Assembly (NCBI GenBank): GCA_020853995.1
Contig: JADYXV010000396.1
Span: 1 to 5,600, forward strand
Direction: 5' to 3'
Origin: Novosphingobium sp.
GTDB taxonomy: Bacteria > Pseudomonadota > Alphaproteobacteria > Sphingomonadales > Sphingomonadaceae
Length of the DNA: 5,600 nt
Shown here: positions 1 to 5,600 of the stretch, one piece after another
Numbering within the stretch: the stretch's first letter is position 1
Layout of the letters: every line of letters begins with the position of its first letter
The notes under the pieces: generated by a model
Told to the model about the DNA's origin: nothing
Seen by the model: the letters and a program-made list of their open reading frames with translations, nothing else
Databases searched by the model: none
Made by a program: the position numbers and the translations under genes

Positions 1-862
1 TGCCGCCGCGATCGCCGACTGAACCGGGCCTGCCGACATAAAGCGGGTTGTCGTTCGCAATCACATCATGCGCATTCCAACCGGAAACCACCGGGATGCC
101 AAGGCGTTTGGCAAACTGGAGAAACGCTTCATGTTGCCCGGAAATCCGCACGCCCGTGCCTGCTAATATCACGGGGCGTTCTGCAGCGCACAGTTCGGCC
201 ATCATTGCCGCAACTTCACTGTTCAGCGCATCGCCGGTAAGCGCGCCAAGTTCGGCTGAGGTATTGGCTGGCACGGCCGCGTGATCGTCATCTGCCGCCG
301 GATCGTAAGCTTCCAGTTCATCTGGATCAACAGGAGCGGCTTGGACGTCCATCGGTACGTCGATCCAGACCGGTCCTGGACGGCCGCGCGTAGCGAGATA
401 GATCGCCTTTTCCGTAATCTTGCGGGCCTGCAGCGGATCATTGATGACCGCCGCGTACTTGGTGATGCCGTGTACCATCGACACGATATCGACTTCCTGA
501 TCGCCAAGCTGGCGCAGAGGTGCCGGGAAGTTGGGCGCGCAGTTTTCCCGCTTCACTTGCCCCGACACGACTACCATTGCGATTGAATCGACATAAGCGC
601 CGTAGACGCCATTCAATGCATTCACCCCGCCCGGTCCAGTCGTCACGTTGACCAACGCGGGACGGTGCGACAGGCGGCAATAGCTTTCTGCAGCGATTGC
701 AGCCGCCTGTTCGTGGTGAGTGTAGACCTTCCGCAAGCCAGGATGACGCCCGAAAGCGTCATTCAGATGCATTGCTCCGCCACCGGTCAACATGAAGCAA
801 TCGGTGACGCCCCGTTCCACAAGGATGCGGGCGATCAGGTCCGCTACGCGCATTTTTGCCAT
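1..862 (-). CDS. ThDP-dependent acetolactate-synthase-like enzyme, YerE-like (N-terminal half, cut by left edge)
   Basis: An open frame runs from an ATG at 862 off the left edge, giving 287 residues of a family normally near 550-600. Seen: the N-terminal pyrimidine-binding domain (about 1-175) with TGGGAMHLNDA at 26-36, the HHEQAA box carrying the likely catalytic Glu51, TTGPGGVNALNG at 74-85 and the GRPGPVWIDVPMDVQ signature at 160-174. The central domain starts near 215 (RPVILAGTGVRI) and reaches GRPGSVGDRG at 277-286. The C-terminal ThDP-diphosphate domain lies outside. Family knowledge: these enzymes decarboxylate a 2-keto acid and transfer the acyl unit; YerE does so onto C4 of CDP-4-keto-3,6-dideoxyhexose, using ThDP and FAD. 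Inference: its place in an rfbFGH operon makes sugar branching more likely than valine/isoleucine synthesis, and no ilvN or ilvC is seen. The start lies 5 bases after the aldolase stop with little Shine-Dalgarno sequence, suggesting coupled translation; an ATG at 853 is an alternative. Family is secure, substrate is not. Confidence 0.85.
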   Translation of the reverse strand, partial: MAKMRVADLIARILVERGVTDCFMLTGGGAMHLNDAFGRHPGLRKVYTHHEQAAAIAAESYCRLSHRPALVNVTTGPGGVNALNGVYGAYVDSIAMVVVSGQVKRENCAPNFPAPLRQLGDQEVDIVSMVHGITKYAAVINDPLQARKITEKAIYLATRGRPGPVWIDVPMDVQAAPVDPDELEAYDPAADDDHAAVPANTSAELGALTGDALNSEVAAMMAELCAAERPVILAGTGVRISGQHEAFLQFAKRLGIPVVSGWNAHDVIANDNPLYVGRPGSVGDRGG

Positions 863-867
863 TGGAC

Positions 868-1668
868 TTATGCCGTAACCTTGACCGAGTTGGCTTGGCG
901 TGCCTCCATCATCCCGATGCGCACTTCGTCTTCGGCAGCGATCGATTGATAATAATCGCGCTTGTTCTTGAGCCAAAGCAATTCGAATTCAATCGCCAGT
1001 TCCATGCCGTCAATTGTACGCTCGCCGTCCAGCACGGCGGCGTCAAAAATGACTTTACGTGTTTCAAAGCGATCAAGACGTGTCTTGCGGGTTTTGCGCA
1101 GTACTTCAATCGAATCCGGGCTGACACCGCCACCAACGACCAAGTCAAGATTGTGCTTTGCCGAAACAGCCGCAACCTTTTCAATGTAGCTTAGCATCTC
1201 GGGCGTGTTCACGAAATCGCGGGTGTGCCCCATAGAGCCTGCGAAATCGACACGACCGAAAACCATGCCGACATTGCCGTCAGCGGCGACCTGGCCAAGT
1301 TCTTCAAGGTGCGTGAAGGCAGTGATGGTTTCGACGTTGAAAAGGAACCCAACGTCGCCTTGCTCATCAACGGGATAACACTTGTTCTTGGCATCGATGA
1401 ACTTCTTGAGGGCGTAAGGCGTTTCAACCATCGGTGCGATCATGTAATCGACGCCATACTGGCGGCACTCAATGATATCGCGCACGGCTTCGCAGCCGCC
1501 TATCTTAAGCCCCACCTTAACACCGGCCCGCCGGGCGATTTCCAGCAATCGCATCAGTTCGTCAACGCGCGTGCCTTCGGCCTCAAACTCGGCCTTGACT
1601 GCAACAATGCCGCATTCAGCCCGGCCCTGTTCCAGGATTGCCAGCATGCGCTTTTCGTAATCGTTCAC
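868..1668 (-). CDS. HpcH/HpaI-type aldolase / citrate lyase family protein
   Basis: A 266-residue protein that looks like the HpcH/HpaI class II aldolase fold (TIM barrel, divalent metal, 2-keto-acid substrates such as pyruvate). Seen, numbered from the GTG at 1668: a VAVKAEFE strand at about 22-29, GLKIGG at 53-58, MIAPMVETPYAL at 76-87, FNVET at 110-114 with a probable metal-binding Glu113, and GMVFGRVDFAGSMG at 134-147 whose Asp141 matches the second metal ligand of the family. A GGGVSP loop follows at 179-184. The frame can open at a GTG at 1698, but AGGGAG at 1675-1680 sits 6 bases before the GTG at 1668, so the shorter form is preferred. The gene is followed after 5 bases by the ThDP enzyme and preceded by a 111-base gap. 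Inference: it makes or cleaves a 2-keto acid or keto-sugar intermediate for the neighbouring ThDP enzyme. The actual substrate cannot be read from the sequence, and a role as a lyase of a CoA-type substrate is not excluded. Confidence 0.85.
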   Translation of the reverse strand: MNDYEKRMLAILEQGRAECGIVAVKAEFEAEGTRVDELMRLLEIARRAGVKVGLKIGGCEAVRDIIECRQYGVDYMIAPMVETPYALKKFIDAKNKCYPVDEQGDVGFLFNVETITAFTHLEELGQVAADGNVGMVFGRVDFAGSMGHTRDFVNTPEMLSYIEKVAAVSAKHNLDLVVGGGVSPDSIEVLRKTRKTRLDRFETRKVIFDAAVLDGERTIDGMELAIEFELLWLKNKRDYYQSIAAEDEVRIGMMEARQANSVKVTA

Positions 1669-1674
1669 TTGAAT

Positions 1675-1680
1675 CTCCCT
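1675..1680 (-). promoter_or_regulatory. Shine-Dalgarno site of the aldolase gene
   Basis: On the minus strand AGGGAG lies 6 bases upstream of a GTG at 1668. It is one of the two best ribosome-binding sites in the window and decides the start. The longer frame opening at the GTG at 1698, or at the ATG at 1683, would place this site inside the coding sequence. Confidence 0.65.
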
Positions 1681-1693
1681 CATCAATTCTGTG

Positions 1694-1716
1694 GGCACCG
1701 ATTGTTAACCGATGCC
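1694..1716 (-). other. RNA hairpin in the SDR-aldolase spacer
   Basis: In the minus-strand transcript GGCAUCGGUU pairs with AAUCGGUGCC around an AAC loop. This gives a 10-base-pair stem containing two G-U pairs. Those two positions pair only in the minus-strand RNA (they are A/C mismatches on the other strand), which fits a structure in the operon transcript. No run of U follows, so it is not a standard intrinsic terminator. It ends 13 bases before the aldolase Shine-Dalgarno site and could act as a processing, stability or translation-control element. That role is inference. Confidence 0.45.
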
Positions 1717-1752
1717 TGATTTGCCTGCATCACGCTGGCATTAGAACCAAGC

Positions 1753-1772
1753 CCGGCGCATGATGGTGCCGG
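1753..1772 (-). other. Short GC-rich hairpin just after the SDR stop codon
   Basis: In the transcript CCGGC pairs with GCCGG around a 10-base interior, and one further C-G pair is possible past an A/C mismatch. It begins 7 bases after the SDR stop codon. No U tract follows, so termination is doubtful; it might protect the 3' end of the upstream message. Such a stem can arise by chance. Confidence 0.25.
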
Positions 1773-1779
1773 AAACCAT

Positions 1780-2742
1780 TTAAAGCGATCCGGACATACA
1801 TTCGCTTCCGGATTGACGTGAGCTCGGTGTTTGCTTGGTTTTTATCCACCTCAACGTATCTGCAATCTGAACAGAAAACGACGTAAGCTTGGTGCCAGTC
1901 TCAATGGCCAAGATCTTTGTGTCCACATGGTTGCCGAGATACACGGACGGCGCCGTCAGGTCCAATTTTGGTCGGTTCATCGTGGTTGAAAGTTTGCATT
2001 GTGCAGAAACTTCAGAAGCAATGTCCATCATTTCAAGCACTTCTGCGCCACATAGATCAATCGGAGCGGTCCGTCCAATCCGACCCAGTGCTGCTGAAAA
2101 GATGAGGTTGCACAGGTCGTCCACATGAAGAAATGATCGAAAGACAGGGCGATTCGCCTTGATTTCAATAGGGCCACCGTTCATCGCCTGAAGGGCAAAA
2201 TCCGATACGGCATAAGCCTGGTGCTTGTTGATCCATGGACCAGCGATGTTGAATATCCGCCCCGCGATTGTTGGTACGCCGTGCCCTGCTGCCCAATCCA
2301 GAAAGCGTGCTTCTTGGCGCAACTTGCATACCCCGTAGGGATGCCGGTCTTGCCCCGATGCGGCATGCGCAGCGGCACCTGAGGAGGCTATGAACAGGCT
2401 TGCCGGTTTGGCCCGTGTGATCGCACCAAGCAAAGCATCGTCGATGGCAATGTTGGCATCCGTAAACGCACGTTCTCCAACTTCGGACGCTTTCTCCCGT
2501 GTGAGATAGGCCAAATGGATCACATGCGCTCCTGCCACGTCCTGTGGCGTGATGGTTTCGAGCGCCCGGACCGGCAAGACGCTGCCGTCAGGTATAGTCA
2601 ATTCGCTTGGCTTCGAACCGAATGCCGAAATTTGTCCGGCAGGCGGTCCGAAACGTTGCGCAAAATTGGCAAGCACAGCGCTGCCGATCCAGCCTGAAGG
2701 GCCGGTCAGCACAAATCGTGGAGGCGTGTTGCGCTCTTCCAT
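1780..2742 (-). CDS. Extended SDR NAD(P)-dependent nucleotide-sugar epimerase/reductase
   Basis: A 320-residue extended short-chain dehydrogenase/reductase. Seen: the N-terminal Rossmann glycine motif TGPSGWIG at 13-20, HLAYL at 76-80, a Ser pair in FIASSGAAA (117-125) in the place of the catalytic Ser/Thr, the YGVCK catalytic Tyr136/Lys140 pair, GRIFNIAGPW at 161-170, and FRSFLHVDDL at 201-210, typical of sugar-nucleotide SDRs. All core residues are intact. It starts 7 bases after the rfbH stop with no strong Shine-Dalgarno sequence, so translation is probably coupled. Known from related loci: SDRs at this position reduce the C4 ketone (abequose or paratose synthases), epimerise the sugar, or reduce the branch ketone after YerE (YerF). 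Here a YerF-like or 4-reductase role is inferred from the neighbouring ThDP gene; the sequence does not choose between them. Two hand-counted lines in the 3' part of the gene are only 45-48% GC, lower than most of the window. The last 20 or so residues are polar and look unconserved. Confidence 0.85.
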   Translation of the reverse strand: MEERNTPPRFVLTGPSGWIGSAVLANFAQRFGPPAGQISAFGSKPSELTIPDGSVLPVRALETITPQDVAGAHVIHLAYLTREKASEVGERAFTDANIAIDDALLGAITRAKPASLFIASSGAAAHAASGQDRHPYGVCKLRQEARFLDWAAGHGVPTIAGRIFNIAGPWINKHQAYAVSDFALQAMNGGPIEIKANRPVFRSFLHVDDLCNLIFSAALGRIGRTAPIDLCGAEVLEMMDIASEVSAQCKLSTTMNRPKLDLTAPSVYLGNHVDTKILAIETGTKLTSFSVQIADTLRWIKTKQTPSSRQSGSECMSGSL

Positions 2743-2749
2743 CAGTTAA

Positions 2750-4117
2750 TCAGCGCTTGGTGACGCCCGCGAGGTACTTGCCGATCATTTCGACGCTATA
2801 GCCGATATGGTCAGGCGTTAGCCCAGGATAGACACCGACCCAGAAGGTTTGCTCTGTCACGATGTCGGCATTGGTCAGATCGCCCACAACGCGGATGTTG
2901 CGGCCCTTCATGTAAGGCTGACGCAACAGGTTGCCGCCGAACAAAAGACGCGTGCCGATTTTCATCTCGTTGAGATACTGGACGAGTTCTTCACGGTCGA
3001 TGCCCGAACCTTGGCGGATTGTGATTGGATATCCAAACCATGAAGGCTGGCTGTTTGGCGTAGCCTCAGGCAAGATGAACACGTCTTCGTATTGGCGCAA
3101 TAGCTCGGTCAACAGATCATAATTGCGCTGGCGGGCTTCGATGAAGCCATCAAGACGGTCCATCTGTGCCAAGCCAACGGCGGCCTGCATGTCGGTGATC
3201 TTGAGGTTATACCCGGCATGGCCATAAGTGTATTTATGGTCATAACCCATCGGAAGTGAACCCAGCCGGCGCGAGAACCGCTTGCCGCAAGTATTGTCGA
3301 CGCCCGGTGCGCACCAGCAATCGCGACCCCAATCACGCATGGATTCGATCACGCGCTTCAAGCGAGGCTTATCCGTGAATACCGCGCCGCCTTCACCCAT
3401 CGTGATATGGTGTGCAGGGTAAAAGCTGAGTGTGCCGATGTGGCCAAAAGTGCCGACGTTGCGCCCGTCATAGGTTGCGCCCAGCGCATCGCAGCAATCT
3501 TCGATAACCCACAGGTTATACTTTTCTGCCACCCGCATCACTTCTGCCAGATCGAAGGGATTGCCCAGCGTATGGGCGATCATGATGGCGCGTGTCTTGT
3601 CCGAAACAGCGGCCTCGATCATATCCGGCTTGATGTTGTAGGTCGGAATGTCGACATCGACGAAAACCGGCACGAGCCCGTATTGCAGGGCAGGGTTCAC
3701 AGTGGTCGGGAAGCCCGTTGCCACTGTGATCACTTCGTCCCCAGCTTTCAGCGCGTCGCCACGGAAATAGTGCGACGTCAGTGTCGAAAGGGCCAGAAGG
3801 TTGGCGGACGAACCTGAATTGGTGGTGAGGGCATGTGCCACGCCAATACGTTGCGCCAACCGCTTTTCGAACTCGTCGTTATAACGGCCGGTTGTCAGCC
3901 AGAAGTCGAGCGATGAATCTACCAGATTGCACATGTCCTCGGCGCCATACACCTTGCCGGAAACCGGCACGGGGCTTTGACCCGGAACGAAGGGTGCGGT
4001 GGCATGGTGACGGCGTGCATATTCGCCTGTCAGGTCCAGAATAAGCCGACGGAGGCTGGCTTCATCGCGATCACCTACGAGGTCGGCCAAACTCTTTTCG
4101 AGGGTGTCAGCAGGCAT
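2750..4117 (-). CDS. rfbH: CDP-4-keto-6-deoxy-D-glucose 3-dehydrase (PMP / [2Fe-2S] enzyme E1)
   Basis: A 455-residue protein of the DegT/DnrJ/EryC1 fold, near the usual RfbH/DdhC length. It removes the C3 hydroxyl of CDP-4-keto-6-deoxyglucose, using pyridoxamine phosphate and an iron-sulfur cluster, and needs a partner reductase (DdhD/E3). Seen, numbered from the ATG at 4117: NSGSSANL phosphate-binding loop at 100-107, VIEDCCDALG at 204-213 with cofactor-binding Asp207, and SFYPAHHITMGEGG at 231-244, where His236 replaces the Schiff-base Lys of aminotransferases, the hallmark of this dehydrase. Cys209, Cys267, Cys269 and Cys277 fit exactly the C-X57-C-X1-C-X7-C cluster pattern of E1. AGGAG at 4126-4130 lies 8 bases before the ATG, which makes this start better than the TTG one codon upstream. 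The gene overlaps the rfbG end by 11 bases. No reductase gene for it is in the window, so one must lie elsewhere. ColD-type and plain aminotransferase alternatives are excluded by the His and the four Cys. Confidence 0.95.
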   Translation of the reverse strand: MPADTLEKSLADLVGDRDEASLRRLILDLTGEYARRHHATAPFVPGQSPVPVSGKVYGAEDMCNLVDSSLDFWLTTGRYNDEFEKRLAQRIGVAHALTTNSGSSANLLALSTLTSHYFRGDALKAGDEVITVATGFPTTVNPALQYGLVPVFVDVDIPTYNIKPDMIEAAVSDKTRAIMIAHTLGNPFDLAEVMRVAEKYNLWVIEDCCDALGATYDGRNVGTFGHIGTLSFYPAHHITMGEGGAVFTDKPRLKRVIESMRDWGRDCWCAPGVDNTCGKRFSRRLGSLPMGYDHKYTYGHAGYNLKITDMQAAVGLAQMDRLDGFIEARQRNYDLLTELLRQYEDVFILPEATPNSQPSWFGYPITIRQGSGIDREELVQYLNEMKIGTRLLFGGNLLRQPYMKGRNIRVVGDLTNADIVTEQTFWVGVYPGLTPDHIGYSVEMIGKYLAGVTKR

Positions 4118-5219
4118 CAAACAAACTCCTGGATTCTAGATTAGCAAGGTTCGCCCGCATCCGGGTGCGATAATCTGCAAGTTGTGCTGCCGAAACAGCC
4201 GCTGCGTCGGCGCCGCCCGCGACATCTTTGTGCCAAGACACGATGAGATCGAGCGTGTTGCCGAGATTGAGTGTGGGACGCCAGCCCAATTCAGCGCGCG
4301 CCTTTGCGCAGTCGAGTGACAAAAGACGTGCTTCGTGAGGCTGGGCTTCGGTGCCTGTGCGCCAACCTGGCTTGCCCCAACGTTCTGTCAAGCGATCTGC
4401 GATCCAACGCACAGGACGCGTGTCTTCTGCAGCCGGGCCGAAATTCCATCCGGTGGCGATCGGCGTGTGCCCATCCATCAAAGCCTGCGCGATCAAGAGA
4501 TATCCGCCCAGCGCTTCCAACACATGTTGCCACGGACGAACTGAATCAGGCGACCGGATGAAGGGCGCTTCATCAGCAAGCAAGGAGCGCACAATGTCAG
4601 GAATTAGACGATCCGGAGCCCAATCGCCGCCACCAATGACGTTTCCTGCGCGAACTGATGCAACCAGTGGTGCATCAGCGCCGCTAAAGTAGCTCCGCCG
4701 GTAGGCCGAGATCACCAGTTCCGCAGCACCCTTGGAGCTGCTGTAGGGATCATAACCACCCATCGGATCGCTTTCGCGATAGGGCCACACCCATTCGCGG
4801 TTTTCATAACATTTGTCGCTGGTTACTGCGACAATCGCTTTGAGGCCCTGCACGCGGCGGCATGCGTCCAAGACATGGACTGTGCCTTGAACATTCGTGG
4901 CGAACGTTTCAACCGGCTGTTCATAAGACAGCCGGACCAGCGGTTGCGCAGCCAAATGGAAGACAACTTCCGGGCGGGCAGCCTGAATGGCCGCCTCGGT
5001 TGCGGCCATGTCGCGGATATCGCCTTCGATATGCGTCATCCGTCCGGCCAAGCCAGCTTGACGGAAAAGGCTGATGTCTTCGGCCGGGAGTGAGTAGCCG
5101 GTTAATTCGGCACCCATTTCCAAAAGCCAAAGGGCCAGCCAGCTACCTTTGAAGCCCGTGTGCCCCGTCAGGAATACACGGCGCCCCCGCCAAGCGTTAT
5201 CGTTTACCACAGCTTCCAA
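4107..5219 (-). CDS. rfbG: CDP-glucose 4,6-dehydratase
   Basis: A 370-residue extended SDR that converts CDP-glucose to CDP-4-keto-6-deoxyglucose with bound NAD, the second step of CDP-3,6-dideoxyhexose synthesis; cytoplasmic. Seen: WRGRRVFLTGHTGFKGSW at 10-27 with the NAD-binding TGHTGFKG, HLAAQPLVRLSYEQP at 88-102, catalytic TSDK at 133-136, YSSSK at 159-163 (Tyr159/Lys163), VRAGNVIGGGDWAPDRLIPD at 189-208 and RPWQHVLEALGGYL at 228-241. These segments are characteristic of RfbG rather than dTDP-glucose (RmlB) or GDP-mannose dehydratases. Length is close to the usual 355-370. Start is uncertain: a TTG at 5219 has AAGGG 6 bases upstream, while a GTG at 5210 gives a slightly shorter N-terminus that also fits the family. 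Either way the gene overlaps the rfbF end, by 16 or 7 bases, implying coupled translation. Its 3' end overlaps rfbH. Confidence 0.95.
   Translation of the reverse strand: MEAVVNDNAWRGRRVFLTGHTGFKGSWLALWLLEMGAELTGYSLPAEDISLFRQAGLAGRMTHIEGDIRDMAATEAAIQAARPEVVFHLAAQPLVRLSYEQPVETFATNVQGTVHVLDACRRVQGLKAIVAVTSDKCYENREWVWPYRESDPMGGYDPYSSSKGAAELVISAYRRSYFSGADAPLVASVRAGNVIGGGDWAPDRLIPDIVRSLLADEAPFIRSPDSVRPWQHVLEALGGYLLIAQALMDGHTPIATGWNFGPAAEDTRPVRWIADRLTERWGKPGWRTGTEAQPHEARLLSLDCAKARAELGWRPTLNLGNTLDLIVSWHKDVAGGADAAAVSAAQLADYRTRMRANLANLESRSLFDAC
4126..4130 (-). promoter_or_regulatory. Shine-Dalgarno site of rfbH
   Basis: AGGAG on the minus strand lies 8 bases from the ATG at 4117 and 5 bases from the TTG at 4120. 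It lies inside the end of rfbG and supports the ATG start. Confidence 0.65.
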
Positions 5220-5600
5220 GGCGCGCCCTTAATCCATAAACTTTCAAGATAGTGCTTGTCGCGCAAGGTATCCATCGGTTGCCAGAACCCGTCGTGCCGC
5301 CAAGCGACCAATTCGCCGCTGTGCGCGAGCTTTTCCATGGGTTCTTGTTCCCAAGTCGTCGAGGGTCCGGCGATCAGATCAATCACCGAGGGGTCGAGAA
5401 CGAAAAAGCCGCCATTGATCAGCCCACCGTCACCTGCAGGCTTTTCTTTGAAATTGCGCACAAGATCGCCATCGAACTCAAGCGCGCCAAACCGTCCTGG
5501 AGGAGCTACCGCTGTGATCGTCGCTTTGCGACCATGCTGCCGATGGAATGCCACTTGAGCCGCAATGTCCACGTCGGCAACGCCATCGCCGTAAGTAAAA
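5204..5600 (-). CDS. rfbF: Glucose-1-phosphate cytidylyltransferase (C-terminal half, cut by right edge)
   Basis: The frame enters from the right edge and gives the last 131 residues of a protein usually about 257 long. It makes CDP-glucose from CTP and glucose-1-phosphate, the first step of the pathway. Seen: TYGDGVADV at residues 2-10 of the fragment, GRFGALEFDGDLVRNFKEKP at about 36-55, GGLINGGFFVL at 58-68, WEQEPMEKLA at 83-92 and HDGFWQPMDTLRDK at 102-115. The Asp of YGDGV and the Asp of QPMD are 105 residues apart, the spacing I recall for the two magnesium-binding Asp residues (131 and 236) of the Salmonella enzyme. That spacing also predicts a full length near 257. A GTG at 5572 is an internal Val, not the start. 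The start, promoter and N-terminal nucleotidyltransferase signature lie outside the window. The gene overlaps rfbG. Confidence 0.95.
   Translation of the reverse strand, partial: FTYGDGVADVDIAAQVAFHRQHGRKATITAVAPPGRFGALEFDGDLVRNFKEKPAGDGGLINGGFFVLDPSVIDLIAGPSTTWEQEPMEKLAHSGELVAWRHDGFWQPMDTLRDKHYLESLWIKGAPWKLW

Larger units (their letters stand above)
1669..1779 (-). other. 111-base intergenic spacer, the only real gap in the operon
   Basis: It separates rfbF-rfbG-rfbH-SDR from the aldolase-ThDP pair. It holds the two hairpins and the aldolase ribosome-binding site listed separately. I looked for -35/-10 boxes on the minus strand and found no convincing pair; TTGGTT near 1740-1745 has no good -10 partner. 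An internal promoter is possible but not supported. Confidence 0.6.

Noticed and set aside
223..680. Open frames on both strands in the left part of the window
   Set aside because: They are other-frame shadows of the ThDP enzyme, which reads without a break from 862 to the left edge with its family motifs in order.
1..862. Biosynthetic acetolactate synthase (ilvB) for branched-chain amino acids
   Set aside because: The fold is shared, but the operon is for CDP-deoxysugars and no ilvN or ilvC is seen. Without the C-terminal half this remains a judgement from context.
1225..1719. 164-codon open frame on the plus strand
   Set aside because: It is the antisense shadow of the aldolase gene, whose family motifs are clear on the minus strand. 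The plus-strand product shows no recognisable domain.
1753..1772. Intrinsic terminator after the SDR gene
   Set aside because: The stem is short with a mismatch and no U tract follows in the transcript, so it is listed only as a weak hairpin.
3407..3817. 136-codon open frame on the plus strand
   Set aside because: It lies wholly opposite rfbH, whose cofactor and cluster residues are intact. It has no recognisable motif.
5204..5572. A 122-codon rfbF starting at the GTG at 5572
   Set aside because: The frame continues upstream to the window edge with the conserved TYGDGVADV segment, so this GTG is an internal valine codon.
1..5600. CRISPR arrays, tRNA or rRNA genes, insertion sequences, long repeats
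   Set aside because: Coding sequence fills almost the whole window, and I saw no repeat array, terminal inverted repeats, transposase or RNA-gene signature.

Overview
The window is a single block of six genes, all read on the minus strand from right to left, with almost no space between them. It looks like an operon that makes a CDP-activated 3,6-dideoxyhexose and probably elaborates it into a branched-chain sugar for a surface polysaccharide (O-antigen or capsule). Base composition in hand-counted lines is mostly about 55-57% GC. The protein style suggests a proteobacterium, perhaps an alphaproteobacterium such as a sphingomonad, but no gene here proves the taxonomy.

In transcription order the genes are: the 3' half of rfbF (glucose-1-phosphate cytidylyltransferase, cut by the right edge); rfbG (CDP-glucose 4,6-dehydratase); rfbH (the PMP and [2Fe-2S] C3-dehydrase, CDP-4-keto-6-deoxyglucose 3-dehydrase); an extended SDR nucleotide-sugar epimerase/reductase; an HpcH/HpaI-type aldolase; and the N-terminal half of a ThDP-dependent, acetolactate-synthase-like enzyme (cut by the left edge). 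rfbF/rfbG and rfbG/rfbH overlap, rfbH/SDR are 7 bases apart, and aldolase/ThDP enzyme are 5 bases apart. The only real gap is 111 bases between the SDR gene and the aldolase gene. It contains two hairpin-forming sequences and no convincing promoter.

The first three enzymes give CDP-glucose, then CDP-4-keto-6-deoxyglucose, then the 3,4-glucoseen intermediate, which a partner reductase (not in this window) turns into CDP-4-keto-3,6-dideoxyglucose. In yersiniose biosynthesis the ThDP flavoenzyme YerE adds a two-carbon unit from pyruvate to C4 of that ketosugar, and an SDR (YerF) reduces the new ketone. The ThDP enzyme and SDR here fit those two jobs. The unusual member is the aldolase, directly coupled to the ThDP gene. 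It suggests that the branch donor may be a 2-keto acid made or trimmed by an aldolase rather than plain pyruvate, so this may be a variant branched-sugar pathway.
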